Source of the DNA: Rallus limicola
Taxonomy: Eukaryota; Chordata; Aves; Gruiformes; Rallidae
Assembly (NCBI GenBank): GCA_022605955.1
Contig: JAKCOZ010000008.1
Span: forward strand, 23,561,083-23,625,082
Length of the DNA stretch: 64,000 bases
Direction: 5' to 3'
The first letter of the stretch is position 1. Each line of letters begins with the position of its first letter. A program made the position numbers and the translations under genes. The notes beneath the pieces are model-generated. The model did not search any database. It was not told the DNA's origin and worked only from the letters and a program-made list of their open reading frames with translations. This document shows positions 26,634 through 38,330 of the stretch, piece after piece.

Positions 26634-29600
26634 TTGTTTAACAAATACAAATGAAATATTATATATTTGCATTAAAACATTGATTTTTCAAATGTAAATT
26701 TTGAATTTTAATATAAATGCTAGGCTTTGTTGTGAAATGTCTGTGTGAAGAAAAGACAATGAAAAGCACTGCTTATCTGAAAATCAACGTCCATTTCAAT
26801 TCCAGTAGTTGCAGCTGAATGTGTCTTTGCTGCAATAAAAATGAACTGCAACTAGGACTATCGCTGATATATTTTCTTATGGTAATAGAGAGAGTTTTAC
26901 TTTTCTCCTGAGCTAGGAAATTCCCATCTCAACATCCACCAAGAGTTACTTTTACACAATGACTCTTCCTTTCTGTGAGAAGCCATCCACCACTGCCGTG
27001 CACCAACATACCGAAATATCCACTCACATTAGATGGCAGGCACAGTGGCTGACTTATGTTTTTCCTACTGTAGGCTGGCTTTCATTAATCAGCTGAAAAA
27101 TGCAAGGGAGCAGTTAGAAAAGAAGCCCTGCCTCGCAGCTGTGACAGTCTGTCACGATGCATCTATCGTGTCCAAGCCCCCAGTCACAATTTCTTTCCCT
27201 CCATCTGGTATAAATATTTAGTACTTTTGATGTCACTGCTTAAAAAAAAATAATAAAGTAAAAATCCCAATTACCTAGGCTATTTAAATATTGTGTGTTG
27301 CTTGCCTCTGATGTATTTTGAAGGAAATGGCATGTCTCAACCCTTTATCTACCTGTGCTTTTCTAATGTCAAAATAACTAGTGATTTTTTTATGGTGACT
27401 GGAACAATGGCAGCCTTGAATATCAATTTCAGTGTAACAGTTACAGTATATTTGTCGTTCCCAGCAGCAAGAGGATTTACTGAATGCTCTACTTTCCCAC
27501 TGAAGAAAATGAGAATAGTTTTGGAGCTCTCTTCCTCTAACAAAATTAAATCACCAAAAGAAAGCTGGCATTTCTCTGAGAACTTAAAAAGTAAGGTTTT
27601 TCTGATGTAAACCAGGTTTTCAGGTTTGCCAAGGCTTATGAGTCCACTGATTACCTTCAAGATCTTAAGAAAAAGCAACTGCAGCATCAGTGGGCATGAG
27701 AGTTTCAAACCGACTGACTGTAGAAAGAGGAAACATTTTGCCTGAGCTCTAATGTTGTCAGCATCTGCTTGTTTGTTCCACATTGTTGCTGAGGTAACCT
27801 CTGAAAATAACTGATGGAAGTAATATTTTTAAGTAGCATCCAGTGTTGCAACATCATTGTCATGTCTTTCCATTCAAGGTTTATTACTGTTTAATGCATT
27901 TACTTCCAAAACCATTCAGGAAGGGAGAAAAATAAAAACTTTCTCATTTCCAACTAAACTACATCTGTACAAAAACGTGCAAGTGAGCCCTGACCATGTG
28001 GCAAACCTGTTGAGAAGCTCACTTGAAGCTTCTTACAGAGGAACTTTACAGTCAGAGAATACCATCTGTGAAAAACAGATTCTACTCCTGAAGTCCCACT
28101 TTATTACACTTAGCGTTGCGCTTCTTTCATTGCCCCAGCTGGTGTAGGACAGTTCTATCCCCGCGCTTTCTCAGCACTGCCTGTAAGCTACCACCTGCAA
28201 AGGGTGTTAGGAAGAGTGTGCTTACTCACTCCTGCTCTGACTAGCAAAGATGAAAAGAAAAAAAAAAGTCTTTTGATTGCTAGTCAGTCACTGGGGCCAA
28301 GTTGAGAGAGGAAAAACTCCTCCTGAAACCTAGGAATGACCCCAGTGCTAGAACGAGTCTAGTCATCTTCCTTTAAAAGGAGGAAGTTGTAATGCCCTGC
28401 TTTGAGGAAGGATTATTTAAATAAAGGGAAAACTGACAAACAGGGAGTGAAGATGGTTTTAAAGAAAATAAATAACACTCAGAGTCCTTACCCATTAATC
28501 TAGCATTCACATTAAAAACTTTCTTCCTTTTCTTCCAGAAGGTAATGTGCTTTTGTAGACTGCTTCAGAAGCAGTAAAAAGACTTTCTTAGAGAAGCAGT
28601 TTCAACAAGCAATGAAAACAAGGGGGAGCAGAGACCTTTGAGAAATGAAATTGCCCAGTAATAAGTCCAGCAGAAACTAGATCTCATGGAGGATAGAAAG
28701 AAGAGAGCAGAAATATATATTTGACTTTTCTACTGAATGCTTACTGTATTATCCAGAAGGCATTTTAAAATAAAGGTAGCAGTAGGAAACAAAAATTCAA
28801 GTGGAATGAAGGCATGAGAGCTCCTTGCTATAAACCTCTATGCATGAGGAAGCTGATGTGTGTGGAGGTAAGGACACAGCCCATGCACTTCCCCCATACT
28901 AAATGTTTTACAGTAAGACAAAAATTTTTACCAATTTCACTGGCACTGACCAGTAAAACCCCAATACTGCACTCTACAGTATATCTGAAAGGAAGAGCAA
29001 ACATAAAAGAAGGAGAAGATTAGAGGGATCAGGGCCAAATTCTGCCTCTTGATTTTGCTTTTCAGCCAATATTAGACTTAAAATGCAGACCCTTATTGTA
29101 TTGTCCAGCCTTCATGCTAGCTTTTTGATTCATATTTTGTTGAGACAGAATTCATCCCACCCATGCAAAGAATGCAAAGGTCAAATCCAGGTTCCCTGTG
29201 TTTGCAAATTGGTTTGAAAATTCTTCCCACTGCCAGGGCAAAGCTATTCTCCATGCTGGGTGGAAGTCATTCTGAAGACCTGGCCCAGGCAAAACTTCTA
29301 TTCATATGAATTCTATCTTCCTGGCTGTGGGTCATGGTTCTTAAGAATTTTAAAAATGTGTATACTTTTACTTAACAGGACGTGAAGCACAGCTGGATAA
29401 AAAAAAATAAACTGCTTTGAAAGTATCATTTGTTTTCACACTTGAAAGGGCAGTTGCATATGCAAGCATAATCAACATTTCTTCTGGTGACTTAGTATTA
29501 TACTGCTTTTTAAAATGTCTTTTAAAACAGTTGATGAAATAATCTTAATTAGATTATTTGCTTTAGCATTTGCTGCTGTTGTAATTCAATTTTCAGTGTT

Positions 29601-31849
29601 TTCATTTGATGAAAAAAATTTCTTTTCCATCTTGCAAAACAACAATATCTGTGTGCACATACGTAACTGTAGAGTGTATACATGTATTTTTAGTACACTC
29701 TGTTCCTTCAGCTCTGCTTGGGTAACCTGGTAAGCTTCATTTCCTTGTGTCTGCATGATCATAATGCTCAGTATGGGGGAACTTTCATAATGTGATAAAA
29801 GAGCTGTGAAATCTTGCATTTGCTTGTAGAAATAAAAAATAAATAAATAAAGATCTGTCTCAACACTGGTAAAGATGTTTTTTAGGCTACAAAAATTCTT
29901 TACAACAAACTCTAAGTGGGGAATGGGATCACAGTTTGCTGTAAACGTAAGGAGGATCAACGTAAGCTTCAAGTAGATCAGTATTTAGAACTTTAAAACT
30001 GCTTCCTGTTATTCTCCTGGCTTATTTTCAACCAGCTGCTGAGATATTTGCTTTGTGTGAGTCTTTAAGTTTTCATGAAGAGCTTCTCACAGTTCAGTAG
30101 TTTCCATTTGAAGCAAGCCTAGGAGCTCAACAGCAGAGGAACAGATAGGCTGGAAGGCAAGAGGCTGAGAAGATTCTCTGAGCTCAGGAAGAGCTAACTG
30201 CTTTCTTCCAAGGTTAAACAGCAAATGTATGAACAATTCTATCATATATACTATATATATACTATAATGAGGATCTTGATCTCTCTTAATAGTAAGAAAT
30301 GTTTGCTTCACTCCTCACCACAATCTCTGGAGTCAATAAATAGAATAAAAGCATAACATCTTATTGTATCCTGACGTGAAGAGACTATACAGAAGCAAGG
30401 GAAAAAAGCATGTACTAGCATATGAATTATACCACTTCATCTATTAGAAAACTCTAGATGGCACTTATTTAAGAAAGGGAATTTTGTGTTTAATTTTTAA
30501 AATTAGAGTCTGCAGAGTATAAACTGAGTCGACTGTAGCAGTGGGAACACTACTCTTCCACTGGCTTCCTTTCAAATGTTAAACTAGCTGATACATGGAG
30601 ACATTCTTAGGTGTGAATGGTACTCCTTCTAAGGGCCAAAGTTCATCAGTGATTTCAATGGCACCAGAGTCTGACTAGTGATAAAATACTCACTGGCTTC
30701 AGTAGTTATATAGCTTCACTGGAAGACTGGTTGTGCTCAGACAGAAATGCTATGAAAACCAATCAACTAAATCCCAAACAAAATCTTTTTAACGTATGTA
30801 GACTGAGGGCTGAGCTATTACCTAAATGGAAACTGCTGCTTCTCAGATGTCATTGCTGTTTTCAAGTGAATGTGGCAGTTCACGTAGGCTGCAGTGTCCT
30901 GTGCAAACCTTGTGCCAAATAACATCTGGTGTGTGGGTCCAACGGGTTGGTGGGCAGAGCAACCAGACGTAGGTACAGAAGAGATTCCAGGAGAAGATGG
31001 CAGCACTTTGGGCATCTTCAGACACACAGGTGCCTACTGAGTACTTACTGGGGAGAAAAATAAGAACTTACAGACTTGAGTTGTAACTGGGGTGGTAGGG
31101 TAATGGGAGCCCAGTTCCTATCTTTGATTAAAGATCATTCAGTTCTTTGCAACTTACACTGATTTAGAGAGAACCGGTCAGTACATTTGAGGACAGAGTT
31201 GCTATTAGAGGGGCCCAGAGAGACTAAAGTGCCAACAGCAATTTTGTGAAGGCCAATCCAAAGTCCTGCACTAGAGAAGGAAGGACAAGCCCATTGCAAC
31301 AATATGGGCTGAGGACTGCCTGGCTAGGATGGGCCTCTGTGGAAAAGGTCTTGTGAACTGCAACTTTTATTTGTAAAATATGCTTTAAGAAATGAAGGAT
31401 AAAATTCACCCCTTAGGAAAACTGCCTTGTCAAGAATAGCGCAACCATTTCACCTTATTCCGATGACCACAACATGAGTAAGTAAGAGAGAGCTATGTGG
31501 TCATACTTCTACTATTTCAGTGAAAGGAGAGCTACATTTTCCCTTTGGAGAATGCAGAGCTTTACTCTATTTTCAGGGTAACTCAGATTTTCTAGAAGGA
31601 GCATGTTCTATTTTAGGCTTGCTGTTCACACTGTTTGTACCTGCAAATCTAGAAAACAGCTCAACTATGAACATTATCCCTTCCCCCTCCAATTAACTTC
31701 AAGGCAGATGGGTACCTGTTTTCATTTTATCTGCATGTAGCAGCTAACTAACAACATTTAGTAACTACGTGCTAAACAACACAAGTTCACAAAACAAAAA
31801 CATTGGTTTTGTTATTTTCTCCTTAGGCATGCATATTACAGTGATTGAT
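26634..31849. other. Unannotated non-coding stretch
   Basis: Mostly AT-rich sequence with (AAAT)n-like patches near 29830 and a TATA-rich palindromic patch near 30245. The frames at 27293-27783 overlap on opposite strands and show no domain. A palindromic homeodomain-type motif at 29.5 kb is listed separately. Confidence 0.5.
29537..29559. promoter_or_regulatory. 23-bp palindromic homeodomain-type motif
   Basis: AAATAATCT (29537-29545) and AGATTATTT (29551-29559) are perfect reverse complements around a TAATT centre. The arms contain TAATCT, close to the TAATCY preference of bicoid-type homeodomains. The centre with its neighbours forms TAATTA, the core of paired-type and many other homeodomains. 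Function is inferred only from the motif. Confidence 0.35.
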
Positions 31850-31870
31850 GGGGTTTTGGGTGGGGTTGGG
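31850..31870 (+). repeat. Canonical G-quadruplex motif
   Basis: Four G runs of 4, 3, 4 and 3 bases are separated by loops of 4, 1 and 2 bases. This satisfies the G3+N1-7 rule with very short loops, which predicts a stable structure. It lies 24 bases after a good pyrimidine-tract acceptor-like sequence (TTTTCTCCTTAG, ending about 31826). No exon was identified there. Confidence 0.75.
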
Positions 31871-34807
31871 TTTGTTTGTCACTGCCTACACATCACACAG
31901 CTCACAGATGAGAATGGCACTGAGTATATATGACACTAATTTCCACACAAGACTAGAGCTCCAGGAAGCTGCCATCTTACCATCAAACAAACTTGCTAAC
32001 ACTGACCTAAAAGCAGTGTGGGGATCAGCACTGGCTGTGAAACAGCCAGTGAAACACTTCCTTGTAACTAATACTAAGCATGCACACAGGAAATTTGTCC
32101 CTGCTGAGCTCTAAATTCTGCTAGCTACTGAACTAAGCAGCAGTGCCCAGAGACAGTGGAAAAATTTATTTAAATAATCTGTCTTTCTTTTTATCATTAG
32201 TTTCTAGTTTTAAAAACATGTTCAAGTTCTCCAGGACCCCTGACACAACATCTTCTCTCTCCCTCTTCCAGGAGAATAACGAGGCCCTGAATATCCACCC
32301 TTCAGATCTGTCACTGATCTCAGTCTTACTTACTGACTAGAGACTGCCATGATGATTGCCATTACCACCCAGCATGTATGAAAACTTTAGCCTAAAAGCC
32401 CATTTTGGGAGTCAGTAAAGAAGGAAAAGAGAAATCAGGACATGCCATGTTTTGCTGTACATAACCCTCACCTTAATGGAAGAAAAAGCAGAGACAGATG
32501 TCTACCCAGTGGAATTACATACATTGGGAGAGATAGAAGAAGAGAAAGAGAGCAGAGAGGTTCTGTGCAGTACATTTCCATTTGTATGACACATACAAAC
32601 ATCCTACCCTTCAGGGGTGTGGGCTTTGGTTTGGGATTTGTGTGTGTGTGGTTTTTATTTTAGCAAAGTGAATTTGAATATGATTCCTTTTTGTGAAGGG
32701 CTAGTTCAAATTGGTGAAACGTTAAAAACACTGCATTACTACTGCAAGGTTTCACATATGAGAACAAAGTTGAGGCTTAAAGCAAAGCATGTTTTCTTCC
32801 ATCTTGGTTTACTGAACTGACCATAAGTGTGACATCAAGCCTAATTTAAGGATCTGAGGATTTCAGGTGGTGACTGATAGATCTCCAGGCTCGAAACTTT
32901 GGTGAATCTTTAATGCAAGAAAAGGTAATCAACACTTACATGGAGCAAAGATCTTGTGAGACAAGGAAAAAATTTTAACAGAGTTTAAGCAAGCAAATTA
33001 GTTTAACCAGAATATCTAAGGGCATTTTACATTAAAATGTAATGATAATGTTGTTAATGGTAGAATTACCCATACACTTCTCTATTAATACACAGGGGTT
33101 TGGGTAGTACTTCTGCACAAAGAAATATTTTGTAATGAACAATTCTCTTCCTTTATAAATGTGTGACTGAGTTCTGTAACACTTGCCACTCAGTTCTTGT
33201 ACAGCCTGTGTACAGGTATGGTATGATCTATTTTTGCAAACCTTTGCAAGTGAGTGTCATCTCACTAACAGTGGTTTCTTCACATTCTTTCCTATGGAGA
33301 CTTTCCTGATCTCTGAAGCCGTCACTGAATTGTGCTGCGTTGCACGCATCCTAAACTAACAGGGAGCCACAGGCACAATAAATTAATTAGTCCCTAACAT
33401 TAGGCACAAGGAAAAGGTTACAGGGTTTAGTATATTCCTTTATGTCAAATGCTGTGCTAGTAAAACATGCCAGTCACGAGACAAGATGAATCTTTATGCT
33501 TTTTTAAATGCTGGCATTTTTATTTATTATTTCAGTCATTTTTCAATCTGGGCTCCTTTTCTAGCCCATAAATATCTAGAACAAACTTTTAAGATAAGTA
33601 AAATATCTAGCACACAAATCCAGCAAGTCTTTCAAGCAATAAAATGATTTTATTATGCACTATAGTGATTTCCTTGCACAACATTTTGACACGTATGTGT
33701 CAGGACCAGTAGTTTGTCACGGTGGGTTTAAGCTGGTATGCTAATTCTTAGCTTTGTTCTTTTGCTGGCTTGAGTCTTCACCACATCACCTCTCTTTAAA
33801 CAATCTGAAATTCTCCCTGTTCTGCCTACGGGTACTGAAGGAAATTTAAGCTGCGGTTTAAGTTTGAAGCATTAGAGGTCAAAATAGAAATGCTTGTTTC
33901 GAACATGAAGGTGAAGAAAAGGTTATCAGAGAAGCCAGATGGATGGCTGATGTGTTCCAAAAGTTCTAGTAGGCAAAGGGAGAAGAAAACTGTAACAGTC
34001 ACAATTTACAGACAAGATTTGGTAGGAGGTGAGAGACTTCAAACAATAATTGAGTGGCTGGCTGGAATGTGATGCCTTCTTGTGTCTTAGTGACAGGAAT
34101 GGACTGAGAAGTCTAAAGAAAGCAGTGAGCACTTACTGAAACAATCTCTCTCTGCTTTTCTGAAGCATCACTCAGAGAAAAGTAATGAATGCAACATCCA
34201 CTGCTGCAAACGTGACAAAGTAAGAAGACCTTAAGCAGAAGACAATACAATCTACAGATGTGTATACACTTGGAACCAGACTCAAAACATGTCATCTGTA
34301 AGACTTTTGAAGATGCTATCTGCTGATCATGAGACAGAAGAGAGCACAGGGAAAGTATCAGTATTACTTGTGCCAGAATCTCAGATGGCTAAGAATAACC
34401 AAAAAAATAAAATTGTGGGTGGAGAAACCTTGATGATGAAAAAAGAATGAGAACACTGAATTTTCCTCAATATTTTTATGTTTATTGCTGATGCTCTTTT
34501 TTGTGACAGCGTGCTACATATGGGTAGCAGTCCTGGTTTCATCTGTGATCTAAAACCTGTGCTCAGCAATAACCACTGATTTGTCAGCACCACATGCCTT
34601 CTAAGCCCTGGCTCCAAGCATTGAATTATGCTCTTTGTTTCTAAAGCCTTTTAGGAAAGACTATTCAGTATCTAGATGGAGATCTTGACTGTTAGAGGGT
34701 AGGAGAGAAGTCAGGTGTTTCTGCTGCTTCAAAAATTACACAAACTTCTGCCTATTGCCTAACCATGCTACATGTAAGGCTGATAAAAACCTGCTGTAAA
34801 GGCTGGC
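31871..34807. other. Unannotated non-coding stretch
   Basis: No exon, RNA gene or further mobile element was recognised. A short TG repeat sits near 32640. Reading frames stay below 90 codons and lack motifs. Confidence 0.55.
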
Positions 34808-34918
34808 ATGGTGGAGCAAGTCCAGAGGAGGGCCACAAACATGACCTGAGGGCTGAATTATCTCTCCTATGAAGATAGGCTGAGAGAATTGGGCTTTTTC
34901 AGCCTGGAGAAGAGAAGA
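34808..34918 (+). mobile_element. CR1 LINE fragment, ORF2 C-terminal coding region, sense
   Basis: Translating the plus strand from 34808 gives VEQVQRRATNM, a stop (TGA at 34847-34849), then GLNYLSYEDRLRELGFFSLE and KRR. This is the conserved segment of CR1 ORF2 downstream of the reverse transcriptase core. It corresponds to the LLERVQRRAMKMIKGLEHL part of the larger copy at 53.5-54.5 kb. Only about 37 codons are recognisable and both ends fade into unique sequence. The internal stop shows it is dead. Confidence 0.85.
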
Positions 34919-37900
34919 CACTGTGTTACTGGTGGTGCTGCTGAGGGACCATGCAGGTTCACATGCTCAGCTGATGAAGGTTGTAAAGGCCTGTGGATGG
35001 GTTCTTAGTAACTGGTAATACTATTTTTAATTAATTATTCAAAGCACCTAATAGCTTAAATACTGTAGGACTGCTAGGTAAATGTTCTACATTAATACAA
35101 GTTTTAACTACAAATTACAGCATGAAAGAAGAAAAAATAACAATGTAACATACAACAGTGCATCAGCAAATTTAACATAGTATTTGAGGACTCTTACTGT
35201 ATGGGTGATTGCAAATAGCCATCTCATTGCTACTACATATTTTAAACATCATTTTTACTTCTGTGGTATGAATGTAATATTTGATATCTTAAAATATAAA
35301 ACATTCAAGGATTTTCTTAGGAGACAAGTTTTGGCCCGAAACTGCTGTTTCAGTATCAATAACAAAGTTCTAGTACAGAGGGCACAGATACAGCCACTCA
35401 GAGCTAGCTGTCACAAAATTTGCAATTTCTATGCTTTACTTTTTTCTACATCTGAATGTGGCTGAGATATCTCCAAGCACTGACTACACAAGCTTGTGTC
35501 CAGACCTGAGTCAACTGAGAAAAAAGCACATGCACCAAAAATTTCAAATGACTTATCATTTCTTACCAACCACCTACATTTATAAACCTAGTGCAAGAAA
35601 ATCTTATACAATTGAATGGCAGTTGTGCATTAAAGAAAAGAAGCTCCACACATAAGTGTCATGCCATCAGGACTCCCGGACCTTTTATATGGAACTTAGC
35701 AATCTGATTCAGCTGCACAGGGGAAGTCTTTCCAAAACAAGAAGTTTACCAAGTGGGAGGGAACACGGTATTAAGGCAAATCCTTCCCATGCAACACCCT
35801 TAATTATTTTCATGAGACATTTGTCTGATTGGGCTGACTAGTTCATACTCCAGCAAATATGTGGTTAGAATATTTGGTTAGTCCTTTGTTGTGTGTCTTG
35901 CAGCTATTGTGGGTTTGCTGTTACTGTCAACACAAGGCAAAATGAAAACTTTTTCTGGACTGAAAATACTGTTGTTTTGCAGCTGTTGCTTCTAACTCAT
36001 CCTCACATATTTAACACCTTGCTTATATATGAATAATACAGACATAAAAGTCTGTGCAACTGAGAAGATGGTGGTACTGTGACTGCTCAGAAGTAAAAAG
36101 AAAATCTCAGAGCTGTGAAGGTTTTTCCCCCTCTGATGCCCACTTTCTACAATAGTAGGTGTAAGATACGAAATAAGGTATGTAATAGGATGATGGCTCA
36201 GATCTGACTGAGAGAGGTACCTTAAAACATCTGAATGATTTATTTTGTAGTAACTCAGAACCATTGTCCCCAGGAGAATATGAGACAATGTATATGAAAA
36301 GTTCACAGAGATAATTTAGAGATGCTGAAGAGGGTGATAGGATACATATTTTTTAAATCAATTGTTTGTCAAGAATAGGGGAAATAAAACCATTGTTTCA
36401 CTTGCCAGAGGAAAAGATGAAGGAAAGAGTTTGGATAAGAGATGTAAGGGAGAAAGCTAGAAAAATTAGAAAAGGTTTCAAGAACAAATGATGAGGTAAA
36501 AACAAGTAAAGCTTCTAACAGGGAGCAAGTTGAGTAAATAATTAAGGGAGAGAGAAGGAAAGCAAGACCAAAGGCATGTATTGTCAAAGATTTTTCTGGA
36601 AAAAGTAAGGAAAATTATAAAATGAGAGAGAATACAGAACTTCTTAAAGTAGCAGTGGCTGAAAGGCTTCTCTCTTACCATAATCCTAACTATACTTAGC
36701 ATGAAGAAGGAGCTTTCAGACTAGAAAACATGAGTTTGTCACAAATATTTCAGCACATTTACATCAGGTGTCTTTGGGAGCAAATGTAAACAATAAAGCC
36801 TTTAAATAAACACCATGAAATATACTCTGTTTTCAGTTTATTTGGATGTAATTTTCAGTTCCCTGCACAGAAATCTCTAAACACAGATTGTCTATAGTTG
36901 TCCTTTCTGAAAACACAACGTTCAGGCTCTCTAAGAAACTGAGTAACATTAACCCCAACTCTTAAAATTCTGGGTTATTTTTTGAAAAATAGCCAATGGG
37001 CCATACCTATGACAATACTGACTACTGTGCTAACTCTAAACTGAAAACCAAAATAACTTGTAGCTCCAAGTTACTGATCATTTTCAGCCCAACTGGTTAA
37101 TGAGGTTCCTGCCATTAACACATCTGCATGGCCACTACACCAGCTGTACTTACTCACCTGTTTATGAACTCTTTTCTCTGTAGCAGGACTGTAAAATGTC
37201 ACTTCCTTACTAAACATCTGAAAAGCAACCTTCTCATAAACTTAGTCCAGAGAGTGGCCACATGAACTCTGCTCAGGGAATGGGACCTTGCCCTGCTGAA
37301 GGATTTGCAATGTGAGAATGCAGCGTGGGATTACTGAACGGGCTAGACTCTGCCTGTCAGATCTTGTGGTGTGTTTACGCATCAGGCACTCTAGGTTCAG
37401 GTCTCAGATCCCCCTATAAACTTCCTAGATTTCCTGCAAAGCATTTATTTGCTTAGCTGGATTTCTTGCTAAGTGAGTGTTTGGTAATGATGAGATTGCT
37501 GCTACTGCATGATGTAAATCATCCACAATTTTAAAAGACTATAGTGTCCGTTTATAAATTTCTGTGGCAGCAGCATCACAATACAAGTTTCAAAAACAAG
37601 CTAAGCGTGTGACAGTAAAGACAACTCTCCTTTCCTACAACAGAAGATCATTGTGTTCTCTAGTTGAAGAGAAAATAATGTCATGGGGAGAGGAGTCTAA
37701 TTTCCAGGATCTTTGACTCCAGACACTTCACTTAAGCAAATCTTCAACCACCCTCCCCTCAAAAAACCCCCGCATTAAATTTGCTTGCAATAAATTCTTT
37801 GGTTTAAGCACTTTTTTCCTTCTTTCTTAATGGAGAGTCTCAGCATGAAGGATGACAAATTGTCTCACACAATATTTAATCTTTAGAAATTATTTACAAC

Positions 37901-38069
37901 AAGTCAATGCCCCCAAGAACAAAATAAACCATTTAATGTGGCAGACCATGATGTAGGGGAAGGAATAAAAAGGAAACGCAGCTTGAACTGTAACATTGCT
38001 GGGTAACTTAAATCTCCCTGCTGAAGGCAGAAGAGTTGCCATTACTGAACGGCTAATCTGTTCTACTGT
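34919..38069. other. Unannotated non-coding stretch
   Basis: No gene was recognised. The plus strand is purine-rich (A/G) from about 36400 to 36620, which produces the F/L/S-rich minus-strand frames there. Those are composition artefacts. No clear mobile element follows the CR1 fragment. Confidence 0.55.
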
Positions 38070-38330
38070 TTTTTAATCAGATTTTGGCATTATCTGCCAC
38101 TAATTGCTTTTTCATTTCCACTTGTAATTATTCCATTGCATGTTTGTGGTGAGAAGCTGAAAATGAAGCAGATCACCAAGAAAGAATTAATTGTTAATGA
38201 ATAATCATCAGTAGGAAGCCAATTTCATTATCTTCAAAGAGGTAGCCAGAGATTAACTACTAACTGGGTTTCTCCTACTTTCAGTGCATGACTGTAAAGT
38301 AATCACAAATAATCACACCCTCCAACTTCA
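38070..38330. promoter_or_regulatory. Possible conserved non-coding element
   Basis: This is a complex block rich in homeodomain-type cores: TTTAATCAG, CTAATTGC, GTAATTATT, AATTAATTG and TTAATGAATAATC. AATCACA is repeated at 38301 and 38311. It lacks homopolymers and coding potential. The density of TAAT-type sites and the texture resemble developmental enhancers, but no cross-species comparison was possible. Confidence 0.3.

Noticed and set aside
27293..27783. Opposed 105- and 144-codon frames
   Set aside because: They overlap antisense to each other and neither has a domain.
36369..36702. F/L/S-rich minus-strand frames resembling membrane proteins
   Set aside because: They arise from a purine-rich plus strand; the hydrophobic look is a composition artefact.
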